56,006 nt of DNA from Pelagibacterales bacterium SAG-MED50 (lineage in GTDB: Bacteria; Pseudomonadota; Alphaproteobacteria; Pelagibacterales; Pelagibacteraceae), in assembly GCA_014653385.1 (NCBI GenBank), contig JACWER010000010.1:1-56006 (forward strand), written 5' to 3'. Each line of letters begins with the position of its first letter. Positions within the stretch are counted from its first letter, which is position 1. The position numbers and the translations under genes were made by a program. The notes beneath the pieces are model-generated. The model searched no databases. It worked only from the letters and a program-made list of their open reading frames with translations, and had not been told where the DNA came from. Shown here piece after piece: positions 34,455 through 43,270 of this stretch.

Positions 34455-36415
34455 ATTTTCTTTCTAACCATTTTTTTTAATTTGCTAGCAATGTTTGATG
34501 ATGTCAAACCAAAGTATTTATAAATTTCTTTGTAAGGAGCGCTTTTTCCAAATGTATCAATTCCAAAAGATAGCCCATCTTTACCTACATATTTTTTCCA
34601 ACAATCTGTTGACGCAGCTTCTACTGAAATTTTTATTTTTGTCTCATTAATTATTTTTTGTTTGTATGAGTTTGATTGTGCATCAAAAAGATCTTGGCAT
34701 GGCATCGATATTACTTTTGAATATATCCTATCTTTGGCCAATTTATGACTAGTCTCAATTGCTAAATTAACCTCAGAACCACTTGCAAGTATTGTTAAAT
34801 GAACTTTTTTATTTGTTCTCAAAACCTCATATGCTCCAAGAGAGCATTTATTAGTGTTTGAATTTTTTTTTCTTATCGGATCAAGATTTTGCCTGGTTAA
34901 AGACAAAATACTGGGAGTTTTTGAACTTTTTAATGCATGTTCCCAACATTCTATAGTTTCTATCCTGTCTGCAGGTCTAAAAACATTTAGGTTTGGAATA
35001 GATCGCAAACCAGACAACTGTTCAATTGGTTGATGAGTAGGACCATCTTCTCCAAGACCAATAGAATCGTGGGTCATGACATAAATAACTCTTTGCTCCA
35101 TTAATGCTGATAATCTTATTGATGGTTTGCAATAATCTGAAAATATTAAAAAAGTTCCACCATAAGGAATAAAGTTACTATGAAGAGCAAGCCCATTCAT
35201 TATTCCACTCATTGCATGCTCTCTAACACCATAGTGAATGTAATTACCATTAAAATCACCAGGCTTAACTATTTTATGATGTTTAGTTTTAGTGTTATTT
35301 GATCCTGCTAAATCTGCAGAGCCTCCAATTAAATTATTACCAACGCTAGTTAATGCACTCAAAGTAAGCTCTGAGGATTTTCGTGTGGCTAAACTTTTTA
35401 ATTCTTTAATTGTATTTTGTTTTTCAGTTTTTAAAATTTTTGTAAAATTATTTTTAAGTAAATTATTTATTATTACTTTTTTCTTTTTGTAAATCTTGTT
35501 CCAAGTGATCTCAAGCATCTGACCTTTTTTACCAATTTTTTTCCACTCATTTAGAATTTTATTTGGAATCTCAAAAGGTTTATAACTCCAATTTAGTGCA
35601 TTTCTCACAAGTTTAATTTCATCTATACCTAAAGGACTTCCATGTGATGATGATTTGCCTGATTTGTTTGGAGATCCATAACCAATTTTAGTTTTGCAGG
35701 AAATAACGGTTGGTTTTTTTGCATTTTGAACTTTTTTTAAAGCCTTAAAAATTTCTTTTTCGTTATGACCATCGATAAGAATATATTCCCAGCCATAACT
35801 TTCAAATCTTTTCTTAAAATTATCTGATACTGCTAAGTTAGTTGGTCCATCAATCGATATTGAATTATTATCAAAGAGCATCACAAGATTTTTTAGTTTT
35901 AAATGTCCAGCCAAACTCATAGCTTCATGACTTATTCCTTCCATTAAGCAGCCATCCCCAGCAAGAACATAAGTTTTATGATTTATAATTTCTTTACCAA
36001 TTTTTTTTTTTAAAATTTCTTCTGCAATTGCAAAACCAACTGCGTTTGCAATTCCCTGACCAAGTGGACCTGTTGTAGTCTCAATGCCAGTTTTAGGATG
36101 ATATTCTGGGTGACCAGCACAAATTGAATTAAGTTGTCTAAACTTTTTTATACTATTGAGTGAAATACTTTTATATCCAGTTAAATGCAATAAAGAATAG
36201 AGCAACATAGATCCATGACCAGCTGATAAAACAAATCTATCTCTATTAAGCCAATTTGGATTTTTAGGATTGAATCTTAAAAAACTTTTAAATAAAACTG
36301 TCGCGACATCTGCCATGCCCATTGGCATACCAGGGTGGCCAGATTTTGCCTTTTGCACAGCATCAATTGAGAGAAATCTGATGCAATTTGCCAAATCATT
36401 GTGTAGTTTGCTCAA
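34451..36415 (-). CDS. tkt: Transketolase
   Basis: A 654-residue thiamine-diphosphate enzyme. The N-terminal domain has SGHPGMPMGMADVATVLF, AGHGSMLLYSLLHLTGY and the ThDP/Mg motif GDGCLMEGISHEAMSLAGHL ending LFDNN; the pyrimidine domain has GVREHAMSGIMNGLALH with the catalytic Glu, and THDSIGLGEDGPTHQPIEQL. It exchanges two-carbon units in the pentose phosphate pathway and needs the thiamine made with ThiE and ThiD. It is the first gene of the minus-strand run and diverges from the coiled-coil gene at 36469 across 53 nt, which must hold both promoters. Confidence 0.97.
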   Translation of the reverse strand: MSKLHNDLANCIRFLSIDAVQKAKSGHPGMPMGMADVATVLFKSFLRFNPKNPNWLNRDRFVLSAGHGSMLLYSLLHLTGYKSISLNSIKKFRQLNSICAGHPEYHPKTGIETTTGPLGQGIANAVGFAIAEEILKKKIGKEIINHKTYVLAGDGCLMEGISHEAMSLAGHLKLKNLVMLFDNNSISIDGPTNLAVSDNFKKRFESYGWEYILIDGHNEKEIFKALKKVQNAKKPTVISCKTKIGYGSPNKSGKSSSHGSPLGIDEIKLVRNALNWSYKPFEIPNKILNEWKKIGKKGQMLEITWNKIYKKKKVIINNLLKNNFTKILKTEKQNTIKELKSLATRKSSELTLSALTSVGNNLIGGSADLAGSNNTKTKHHKIVKPGDFNGNYIHYGVREHAMSGIMNGLALHSNFIPYGGTFLIFSDYCKPSIRLSALMEQRVIYVMTHDSIGLGEDGPTHQPIEQLSGLRSIPNLNVFRPADRIETIECWEHALKSSKTPSILSLTRQNLDPIRKKNSNTNKCSLGAYEVLRTNKKVHLTILASGSEVNLAIETSHKLAKDRIYSKVISMPCQDLFDAQSNSYKQKIINETKIKISVEAASTDCWKKYVGKDGLSFGIDTFGKSAPYKEIYKYFGLTSSNIASKLKKMVRKKI

Positions 36416-36468
36416 AATTATCCTGACTAGACTAAGAAGAATCTATTTAATAATATAAATATATATAT

Positions 36469-36792
36469 ATGAATTCTATAATCGAAAAAGAAAAAAAATT
36501 AAACGAAGCTCTTTTAGAGTTGAAAAATTTAGATCTTAGTAGTCCTGATTTAAAAAATAATATTGATAATTTGAATTCTCAAAAAACTCAATTAGAAATT
36601 GAAAAATCTCAATTAGAGGATAAATATAAATCTCTATTAGAGGAACACTCAAATTTAGAAAAAAAACTTCAAGAAATTAAAGATAAAGAAAAGTTAGAAG
36701 AAAAAAAACAAACAGAGTTCTCTGATAAAATTGATGAATTAAATCAGGAAACAGATACTTTATTAGAAGAAATAGATAAATGGCAAATGTAA
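36469..36792 (+). CDS. Small coiled-coil protein upstream of ZapA (DUF4164/ZapB-like)
   Basis: A 107-residue, highly charged protein predicted to be almost entirely coiled coil, with Leu/Ile heptads between about residues 10 and 100 and no Cys, signal or membrane segment. I do not recognise a domain by motif. Alphaproteobacteria often encode a DUF4164 coiled-coil protein between tkt and zapA, which matches this place. It overlaps zapA by 13 nt. A role as partner of ZapA at the division ring, as ZapB plays in E. coli, is an inference from context and shape. Confidence 0.7.
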   Translation: MNSIIEKEKKLNEALLELKNLDLSSPDLKNNIDNLNSQKTQLEIEKSQLEDKYKSLLEEHSNLEKKLQEIKDKEKLEEKKQTEFSDKIDELNQETDTLLEEIDKWQM

Positions 36793-37226
36793 GTATTAAA
36801 TTTAATAACAAAGAGTTTTTATTGTCATGTGAGGATGGTCAAGAAGAGCATCTTGAAGAATTGCTAATTCATATTAATCAAAAGTTTAATGATTTAAAAA
36901 ACAATCTTGGAAATTTAGGTGAAAATAAATTGCTTTTAATTACGGCTGTTAAAATTATGGATGAGTATTACGAGACCAAAAAAAAGGTTGATCAAAAGAA
37001 AAATGAATTAAAAGATCTTTCCAGTAAATTTAAAGAATTAAAATCGCTTATTTATGACTATAGAGATAAAAAAGATCAAGAGATTAATCAATTAAATACT
37101 AATCATTTAAATTTTAAAAACGAAATTGAGGTAAATCAAAAAAAATATGAAAAATTAATTGATGAGGCAGCAGATGAGATATCTAATTTTGTTGAGAAAG
37201 CTAAATTAGAAAATATCTCTCAATAA
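36780..37226 (+). CDS. zapA: Cell division protein ZapA
   Basis: A 148-residue protein. The N-terminal globular ZapA domain covers about residues 1-75 (VSIKFNNKEFLLSCEDGQEE and LLITAVKIMDEYYETKKKV), and the rest is a long coiled coil typical of ZapA dimers and tetramers. ZapA bundles FtsZ filaments at midcell. The family is about 100-130 residues, so this one has a longer coiled tail. The start lies 13 nt inside the preceding coiled-coil gene; the next gene begins 6 nt later, leaving no room for a 6S RNA gene often found in this place. Confidence 0.85.
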   Translation: MANVSIKFNNKEFLLSCEDGQEEHLEELLIHINQKFNDLKNNLGNLGENKLLLITAVKIMDEYYETKKKVDQKKNELKDLSSKFKELKSLIYDYRDKKDQEINQLNTNHLNFKNEIEVNQKKYEKLIDEAADEISNFVEKAKLENISQ

Positions 37227-37232
37227 ATTTTT

Positions 37233-37778
37233 GTGAATAAATCTCAAATAAGAAAAAAAATTTTAAATATTAGAAAAAATAATTTTAATCAAAATCTTAA
37301 AATTAATACAAATAACTTTATTTCTTTTTTAAAAATAAATATAAATAATATTAATAATCTTGGTGGATATTACCCATCTAATTATGAAATAGATGACTTA
37401 GAAATTTTAGATTTGTTACAAAAAAAAAATTTTAAGATATCATTGCCAGTAATAAAAAAAAATAATCAAATGGATTTTTATAAGTGGTCAAATAATGATC
37501 CATTAAAAATAAATAAATTTGGCATACCTGAACCTATTTCTTCAAAAAAATTTTATCCAGATATTTTGTTAGTTCCATTAGTTGGTTATGATAATGATTA
37601 TAATAGATTGGGCTATGGTGGAGGTTTTTATGACCGCTACATTGAAAAAATTGAAAAAATTAAAAAGGTTGTTAAAATTGGATTAGCATTTTCATGTCAA
37701 AAAATTAAAAATATACCCTTAAATCAATATGATAAAAAATTAGATTTTATAGTTACAGATAAAGAAATTTTAAAATGA
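37233..37778 (+). CDS. 5-formyltetrahydrofolate cyclo-ligase
   Basis: A 181-residue ligase that converts 5-formyl-THF to 5,10-methenyl-THF with ATP. The N-terminal KSQIRKKILNIRKN helix carries the phosphate-binding basic residues, GGYYPSNYEID is the substrate loop, and LLVPLVGYDNDYNRLGYGGG followed by FYDRYIEK is the signature. A GTG at 37233 is the start. Its stop overlaps the ATG of the phosphoesterase gene (4 nt). The zapA-fthC-ymdB order is shared with other alphaproteobacteria. Confidence 0.93.
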   Translation: MNKSQIRKKILNIRKNNFNQNLKINTNNFISFLKININNINNLGGYYPSNYEIDDLEILDLLQKKNFKISLPVIKKNNQMDFYKWSNNDPLKINKFGIPEPISSKKFYPDILLVPLVGYDNDYNRLGYGGGFYDRYIEKIEKIKKVVKIGLAFSCQKIKNIPLNQYDKKLDFIVTDKEILK

Positions 37779-38578
37779 AAATATTATTTTTAGGAGATGT
37801 TGTTGGAATTTCAGGTTGTTCAAAATTAATGAATAATCTTTTAAATGAAATTAAATCAAAAAAAATAGATTTTGTAATTGTTAATGGTGAAAATGCAGCA
37901 GCCCAAGGTGTGGGTTTAACTAAAGAAATATGCAATGATTTCTTTAGTTGTGGAGTTGACGTTATTACTACCGGTAACCATGTGTGGGACCAAAAAGAAA
38001 TAATGCAATTCATTGACAAAGAGGAAAAATTATTACGTCCAAAAAATCTTTTTGAACCTGCACCAGGTAAAGGATTCAATATTTATGAAACTAAAGACAA
38101 TATAAAAATTGGAGTTTTAAATTTAATGGGTAATGTCTTTATGAAAAAATGTGATGACGTTTTTGAGGTTTCGGAAAAATTCATGAAACAGTATGAGTTA
38201 AAAAAAGACTATGATTTGCTTGTAGTTGATTTTCATGGTGAAATAACAAGTGAAAAAAATGCAATAGGTCATTTTTTTGATGGTAAAGCCTCATTAGTTG
38301 TAGGAACACACACTCACATACCTACTAATGATGCAAGAATATTAAATGGTGGTACAGGATACCAAACAGATGCTGGAATGTGTGGAGATTATAATTCTAT
38401 TATTGGCATGAATAAAGAAAATTCATTGAATAGATTTTTAAAAAAAAATTCAATTAAACATTTTCCAGCTATAGGTGATGCTACTTTGTGTGGTGTAATT
38501 GTTGATTGTAATATAGAAACTGGACTAGCAAATAATATTGAAAGTTATATTTGTGGAGGTCAGTTAAAAAATACTTAA
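37775..38578 (+). CDS. YmdB-family metallophosphoesterase
   Basis: A 267-residue calcineurin-like phosphoesterase of the TIGR00282/YmdB group. Metal ligands are visible in MKILFLGDVVG (Asp8), VNGENAA (Asn and Glu), TTGNHVWDQKE, VVDFHGEITSEK, and GTHTHIPTNDARIL. YmdB-type enzymes hydrolyse 2',3'-cyclic nucleotides and possibly other phosphodiesters. The gene overlaps the 5-formyl-THF cyclo-ligase gene and is followed 8 nt later by yebC. All catalytic motifs look intact. The physiological substrate is unknown. Confidence 0.9.
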   Translation: MKILFLGDVVGISGCSKLMNNLLNEIKSKKIDFVIVNGENAAAQGVGLTKEICNDFFSCGVDVITTGNHVWDQKEIMQFIDKEEKLLRPKNLFEPAPGKGFNIYETKDNIKIGVLNLMGNVFMKKCDDVFEVSEKFMKQYELKKDYDLLVVDFHGEITSEKNAIGHFFDGKASLVVGTHTHIPTNDARILNGGTGYQTDAGMCGDYNSIIGMNKENSLNRFLKKNSIKHFPAIGDATLCGVIVDCNIETGLANNIESYICGGQLKNT

Positions 38579-38586
38579 AAAAAATT

Positions 38587-39312
38587 ATGTCAGGTCATTC
38601 AAAGTGGGCAAGTATTAAGCATTCAAAAGGAAAAGCAGATAAGCAAAGATCTAAAATTTTCTCAAAATTATCTAAAGAAATAAGTGTAGCTGCAAAACTT
38701 GGTGATAAAGATCCAGCAATGAATCCAAGATTAAGGTCAGCAATTCAAGCTGCAAGATCTGCAAATATGCCAAAAGATAATATTGAAAGAGCAATTGATA
38801 AATCTTCAGCTGCATCAGGTATTAATTTTGAAAATCTTAGATATGAAGGGTTTGGTCCAGATAAAATTGCAGTAATTGTAGAAACTTTAACAGATAATAA
38901 AAATAGAACTGCATCAAACATTAGAACTATATTTCAAAAAAGTGGAGGAAGTTTAGGTACACAGGGATCATCTTCACATAATTTTAATCAATTAGGTATT
39001 ATTAAAATTGATAAAAAAGAAATTTCTGATGAAAATATTTTTGAACTTGCAATTGACTCAGGAGCGGATGAATGTATTTCTCATGATGAATTTCATGAAA
39101 TTCAATGTCCAATGAGTGATATTTATAATGTGAAGAAAAAGTTAGAAACAGTTGTTGCAAATTTTATATCGACAGAAATAGAGTGGATTGCATTAAATAA
39201 TGCTGATGTTGAAAAAGATAGACAAGAAAGTGTAATAGAATTTTTAGAAACATTAGAAGACGATGATGATGTGCAAAATGTTTTTTCAAATGCAAATTTT
39301 AGTAATAATTAA
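38587..39312 (+). CDS. yebC: YebC/PmpR family protein (translation/transcription factor)
   Basis: A 241-residue YebC protein. It starts MSGHSKWASIKHSKGKADKQ, which is the invariant family start and places the ATG at 38587; a longer reading from 38551 would add 12 residues overlapping ymdB. Typical motifs include GDKDPAMNPRLRSAIQAARS, ANMPKDNIERAIDKS and YEGFGPDKIAVIVETLTDN. YebC proteins are linked to relief of ribosome stalling at proline-rich sequences and were first described as transcription regulators near ruv genes. The stop shares its last base with the ATG of the RuvC-like gene. Confidence 0.95.
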   Translation: MSGHSKWASIKHSKGKADKQRSKIFSKLSKEISVAAKLGDKDPAMNPRLRSAIQAARSANMPKDNIERAIDKSSAASGINFENLRYEGFGPDKIAVIVETLTDNKNRTASNIRTIFQKSGGSLGTQGSSSHNFNQLGIIKIDKKEISDENIFELAIDSGADECISHDEFHEIQCPMSDIYNVKKKLETVVANFISTEIEWIALNNADVEKDRQESVIEFLETLEDDDDVQNVFSNANFSNN

Positions 39313-39806
39313 TGCTTATAATTGGAATTGATCCGGGTATTTCAGGATCAATATGTTTTTTTCAAGATGGAAAAATAATTGACGTGGTAGAAATGCCTAC
39401 AATGACGGAAGGTAAAAAGAATAAAAAACAGGTTAACGGATCTCAGATTTTTAATGAAATTTCTGAAAAAATTAAAAGTTTAGATAAAGAGGAGATAAAA
39501 GTAGTTATAGAACAAGTATCAGCTATGCCTGGCCAAGGTGTGACAAGCATGTTTAATTTTGGTCAGTCATTTGGAATTTTAAAGGGAATATGTTCCGCAA
39601 TGCAATTATCAATGTATTTTGTTAGGCCTGCTAAATGGAAAAAGTATTTTAATCTGATAAATTCAGAAAAAGACGCAAGTAGAACAAGAGCAATTGAGAT
39701 TTTTCCTTATTTTTCTGGTCAATTATCTAGAAAAAAAGACTCAAATAAAGCTGACGCAATCTTGATAGCAAGCTTTTATTATGAAACTTACAAAACTGAA
39801 GAATAG
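39312..39806 (+). CDS. RuvC-like Holliday junction nuclease, phage-type subfamily
   Basis: A 164-residue RNase H-fold nuclease in the usual ruvC location (after yebC, before tolQ). Acidic residues fit the RuvC active site: Asp7 (IIGIDPGISG), Glu67 (VVIEQVSAMPGQG) and Asp148 (NKADAILIASFYY), with Asp143 nearby. The block MPGQGVTSMFNFGQSFGIL, the RPAKWKKYF segment and SRKKDSNKADA resemble the phage/plasmid RuvC-like group, not canonical RuvC with its DPGxxxTGxG start. It probably resolves branched DNA. No ruvA or ruvB lies alongside, though these normally follow ruvC; tolQ begins 49 nt later. Confidence 0.75.
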   Translation: MLIIGIDPGISGSICFFQDGKIIDVVEMPTMTEGKKNKKQVNGSQIFNEISEKIKSLDKEEIKVVIEQVSAMPGQGVTSMFNFGQSFGILKGICSAMQLSMYFVRPAKWKKYFNLINSEKDASRTRAIEIFPYFSGQLSRKKDSNKADAILIASFYYETYKTEE

Positions 39807-39855
39807 TCAAAAATATAAGACAAATTCATGACACATTTAAGTGTGAAGAGTAAAT

Positions 39856-40530
39856 ATGGAAGCTGATATCACTTCACAAGCAGTTGGGTTGGGGGCTAAT
39901 ACTGATTTTTCTTTAATGAGCTTATTTTTAAGAGCTGATATTATTGTTAAATCAGTAATGATTATTTTAATTGTTTGCTCAATTTATTCATGGGCTGTGA
40001 TTATAGAAAAATTAAGATTATTTAAAAAGATAAACAAATCATCTGAAGAATTTGAAGAAAAGTTTTGGAATTCTAAATCAGCAGAAACATTTTATAATAC
40101 TTTGCCAACAAAAGTTGAAGACCCTATGGCAGTGGTTTTTCAAGATGCAATGGAAAGTTTATTGAAAAAAAAATCTAAAAATAATTTAAGTGAGAGAATG
40201 AGTACTTTTTTAGAGGTTGGAATTGAAAAACAAATGTCTAAAATTGATAAAGGTTTTACTTTCCTTGCAACAGTTGGGTCTACAGCACCATTTATTGGTT
40301 TATTTGGTACAGTTTGGGGCATAATGAACTCATTTCAATCTATCGCAATTTCAAGAAATACGAGTTTAGCAATTGTAGCCCCAGGGATAGCAGAAGCACT
40401 ATTTGCTACTGCCTTGGGATTGTTAGCAGCAATCCCTGCTGTAGTTGCTTATAATAAATTTAACACAGATTCTCAAAAGTATTCTCAAAAGTTAGAAAAT
40501 TTTTCAAAAAGATTTTTAACAATAATTTAA
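39856..40530 (+). CDS. tolQ: TolQ, inner-membrane proton channel subunit of Tol-Pal
   Basis: A 224-residue ExbB/TolQ-family protein with three transmembrane helices near residues 27-50, 128-150 and 165-188. The core FLATVGSTAPFIGLFGTVWG and APGIAEALFATALGLLAAIP segments are the family signature. With TolR it converts the proton gradient into movement of TolA, keeping the outer membrane attached during constriction. It is followed immediately by tolR (the ATG at 40531 follows the stop). A short imperfect inverted repeat lies just upstream at 39831-39844. Confidence 0.95.
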   Translation: MEADITSQAVGLGANTDFSLMSLFLRADIIVKSVMIILIVCSIYSWAVIIEKLRLFKKINKSSEEFEEKFWNSKSAETFYNTLPTKVEDPMAVVFQDAMESLLKKKSKNNLSERMSTFLEVGIEKQMSKIDKGFTFLATVGSTAPFIGLFGTVWGIMNSFQSIAISRNTSLAIVAPGIAEALFATALGLLAAIPAVVAYNKFNTDSQKYSQKLENFSKRFLTII

Positions 40531-40947
40531 ATGGCATTTAAATTAAACCGCTCATCGAAAGAACCTATGAGTGAAATTAATGTCACTCCATTTGTAGATG
40601 TTATGTTAGTTCTTCTCATTATTTTTATGGTTACAGCTCCATTATTAACGGTTGGAGTACAAGTTGATTTACCTGAAAGTTCAGCAGACTCACTTCCAGA
40701 AGAAACAGAACCACTTACTCTATCTATAAATTCAAAAGGTGAAATTTTTATTCAAGAAGCAAAAGTGGAGTATGACAGTATTATTGCTAAAGTTTTAGCA
40801 GTCTCAAAAAATAGAACAGATACAAGAATTTATGTTCGAGGTGACAAAACTATTAATTATGGAAGAGTGCTTGAAATAATGGGTCTATTATCAGGCTCTG
40901 GTTTTACTAAAGTTGCATTAATATCAGAACCATTAAAGCAAAGGTAG
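40531..40947 (+). CDS. tolR: TolR, Tol-Pal energy-coupling subunit
   Basis: A 138-residue ExbD/TolR protein. It has the MSEINVTPFVDVMLVLLIIF transmembrane helix with the essential membrane Asp near residue 23, followed by the conserved MVTAPLL and VDLPESSA periplasmic start. IYVRGDKTINYGRVLEIMGL is the C-terminal domain. It works with TolQ in a heteromultimeric channel. The gene starts without a gap after tolQ and is 6 nt before tolA. Confidence 0.95.
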   Translation: MAFKLNRSSKEPMSEINVTPFVDVMLVLLIIFMVTAPLLTVGVQVDLPESSADSLPEETEPLTLSINSKGEIFIQEAKVEYDSIIAKVLAVSKNRTDTRIYVRGDKTINYGRVLEIMGLLSGSGFTKVALISEPLKQR

Positions 40948-40953
40948 TTTAAA

Positions 40954-41832
40954 GTGAATAGAAGTTTGATTATCTCTTCTTTTTTGCATGGTGCTTTAAT
41001 TTTAATTACAGCTATGAGCCTCCCTTTTTTAGCAAAAAAACCACTTGATATTCCACCAATAGTTTCAGTCGAATTAATACAGATCGCTGAAAAGACAAAT
41101 ATACCATTTGCCCCAAAAGCAAAAAAAATAATTGAAAAGAAAAAGAAAAAGAAATTAAAAGAAAAAGAAAAAAAATTAGTATCAGAACAGGCACCTCCAA
41201 AAAAAGTTAAAAAAACAAAAACTAAAACTGTTGTTTCGTTAGATGAAAAAAAAGAAAAAATTGACAACCAAACCGCTGAAGCAATTCCATTACCAGATAA
41301 AAATGTTAAGAAAATTGAGACAAAAAAAGAAAATAAACAAAATCCTGATAAATTAGACAAAGAGGTAAAACAAGTTTCGGAATTTGAAAAAAAAGAATTT
41401 GTTGATCTAGATAACATTGCAAAATTAATTGATAAAGCAAAAGAGGATACAGCTGAAATAATTAAAAAAAATAACAATATTACTCAAGATCAAGATAAGA
41501 ATATTGTGACTTCGGGATTAACTTTAAGCGAAGAAGACGCTTTAAAAGCTCAAATTTTTGGATGTTGGAGTATTCCTCTTGGATTACCTTATAATGAAGA
41601 TTTGTTAGTTAGAATTAAATTAATGCTTGAGCCAGATGGCTCAGTAGTAAAAACTGAAATTTTAGATCACGCTAGAATGAATAAACCAGGACAGGGCTTT
41701 TTTAAAGTATTGGCAGAAAGTGCATTAAGAGCTGTAAAATTATGCCAACCTTTAAGAGTGCCAACGTCAGGTTATGAAAGATGGAAAGAGCTGCAATTAA
41801 ATTTTGATGCAAGAGAGATGTTAGAAGGTTAA
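40954..41832 (+). CDS. tolA: TolA-like periplasm-spanning protein
   Basis: A 292-residue protein: one N-terminal membrane anchor (residues about 3-25), a long Lys/Glu-rich low-complexity helical stretch (about residues 45-170), and a C-terminal globular TonB/TolA domain (about residues 200-292: FGCWSIPLGLPYNEDLLVRI, VVKTEILDHARMNKPGQGFF, ALRAVKLCQPLRVP). This is the TolA layout, and the location between tolR and tolB supports it. It spans the periplasm and contacts Pal and TolB. The start is a GTG at 40954. The charged section is encoded by A-runs and repeats weakly. Confidence 0.88.
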   Translation: MNRSLIISSFLHGALILITAMSLPFLAKKPLDIPPIVSVELIQIAEKTNIPFAPKAKKIIEKKKKKKLKEKEKKLVSEQAPPKKVKKTKTKTVVSLDEKKEKIDNQTAEAIPLPDKNVKKIETKKENKQNPDKLDKEVKQVSEFEKKEFVDLDNIAKLIDKAKEDTAEIIKKNNNITQDQDKNIVTSGLTLSEEDALKAQIFGCWSIPLGLPYNEDLLVRIKLMLEPDGSVVKTEILDHARMNKPGQGFFKVLAESALRAVKLCQPLRVPTSGYERWKELQLNFDAREMLEG

Positions 41833-41841
41833 GATAAAGAA

Positions 41842-43185
41842 ATGAAAAAAAATTTAATTATTTTATTTTTATTGATTATATTTCCGTTTAAGGCTTTTGC
41901 TTTAATTGAAGTAGATATAACTAGAGGAAATTTAAACCCACTTCCATTAGCAGTATCACCTTTGTCAATTGATGATAAATCAAAAACAAGTTTTAAAAAA
42001 ATCCTCAAAAAGGAAAATATAGGATCCGAAATTTCAATTATAGTTGAAAATAATTTAAGGACATCTGGTTTGTTTAATCCATTAAGTAAAGATGCATTTT
42101 TACAAGCACCAGATATTGCAAATTTAAAACCTAGATTTGAAGATTGGAATTTAATTAAAGCTCAAGCACTTATTACTGGCAAAGTAACATATGTTAATGA
42201 AAAATTGAGGGTTGAATTCAGGTTATGGGATATCTTAGCTGCTAAAGAAATGATGGCATTAGCATTCACCACGGTACCTAGTAACTGGAGAAGAGTAGGA
42301 CACATTATATCTGACAAAGTTTATGAAAGATTGACTGGAGAAAAAGGATATTTTGACACAAGGATAATTTATGTTGCTGAAGAAGGTCCAAAAACTCAAA
42401 GAAAAAAAAGGTTGGCAATCATGGACCAAGATGGTGCGAATAATAAATTTCTTACATTAGGAAATGAGCTTGTATTAACTCCAAGATTTAATCCTGCAAG
42501 TCAAATGGTTACATATTTATCGTACTTTAAAAATTTACCAAGAGTATATCTGCTAGATATTGAAACAGGAACCCAAGAAGTTGTGGGTGACTTTCCTGGC
42601 ATGACTTTTGCACCTAGGTTTTCTCCTGATGGTAAAAAAATAATAATGAGTTTTGCTAAAGATGGAAAATCAGACATATATACGATGGATTTAGAAAATA
42701 GATTGGTTGAAAAAATTACAAATCATCCGTCAATTGACACTTCACCATCTTATTCTCCTAATGGAAAATATATTGCTTTTAATTCCGACAGAAGTGGATA
42801 CCAGCAAATTTATATTATGAAAAGTGATGGCAGTGATGTTAGAAGAATTTCATTTGGAAACGGTATTTATGGAACACCAGTTTGGTCACCTAGAGGAGAT
42901 TTGATAGCCTTTACTAAATTACACAAAGGAAATTTTTATATTGGGGTTATGAGGACAGATGGAAAGGGCGAAAGATTGCTGACAGAAAATTATTATCAAG
43001 AAGCACCATCTTGGTCTCCAAACGGCAGAGTTCTAATTTTTTATAGAGAAACAAAAACTAACGCAAAAGGTGAAGGATTTTCCGCTAAGCTATGGTCAAT
43101 AGATTTAACTGGATATAATGAGCGTTTAGTCGAAACTCAGACTGATGCTTCAGACCCATCATGGTCATCTTTGTTAAGTAATTAA
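41842..43185 (+). CDS. tolB: TolB, periplasmic beta-propeller of Tol-Pal
   Basis: A 447-residue protein with a cleavable signal peptide ([20 protein letters not shown], cut near residue 20) and a TolB N-domain up to about residue 165. The C-terminal six-bladed propeller has repeated WD40-like PD40 units: [59 protein letters not shown] and DPSWSSL. It binds Pal and TolA in the periplasm and links the outer and inner membranes. The ATG lies 9 nt after the tolA stop. Confidence 0.96.
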   Translation: MKKNLIILFLLIIFPFKAFALIEVDITRGNLNPLPLAVSPLSIDDKSKTSFKKILKKENIGSEISIIVENNLRTSGLFNPLSKDAFLQAPDIANLKPRFEDWNLIKAQALITGKVTYVNEKLRVEFRLWDILAAKEMMALAFTTVPSNWRRVGHIISDKVYERLTGEKGYFDTRIIYVAEEGPKTQRKKRLAIMDQDGANNKFLTLGNELVLTPRFNPASQMVTYLSYFKNLPRVYLLDIETGTQEVVGDFPGMTFAPRFSPDGKKIIMSFAKDGKSDIYTMDLENRLVEKITNHPSIDTSPSYSPNGKYIAFNSDRSGYQQIYIMKSDGSDVRRISFGNGIYGTPVWSPRGDLIAFTKLHKGNFYIGVMRTDGKGERLLTENYYQEAPSWSPNGRVLIFYRETKTNAKGEGFSAKLWSIDLTGYNERLVETQTDASDPSWSSLLSN

Positions 43186-43270
43186 GTAAAAAAACTTGAT
43201 TTTTTAACTTGAAACCTCTAATTAGTTGTGAAAAAGTAAGTAATTGAAATTAGCAGCAAGGAGCAATTTA

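Noticed and set aside
39831..39844. Inverted repeat ACAC-N6-GTGT upstream of tolQ
   Set aside because: Arms are only four bases and no repeat of the motif was seen elsewhere, so it may be chance.
40857..41477. 206-codon minus-strand open frame opposite tolR/tolA
   Set aside because: It is antisense to the Lys/Glu-rich section of TolA, is Phe/Ser rich as expected of reversed A-runs, and has no domain or ribosome site.
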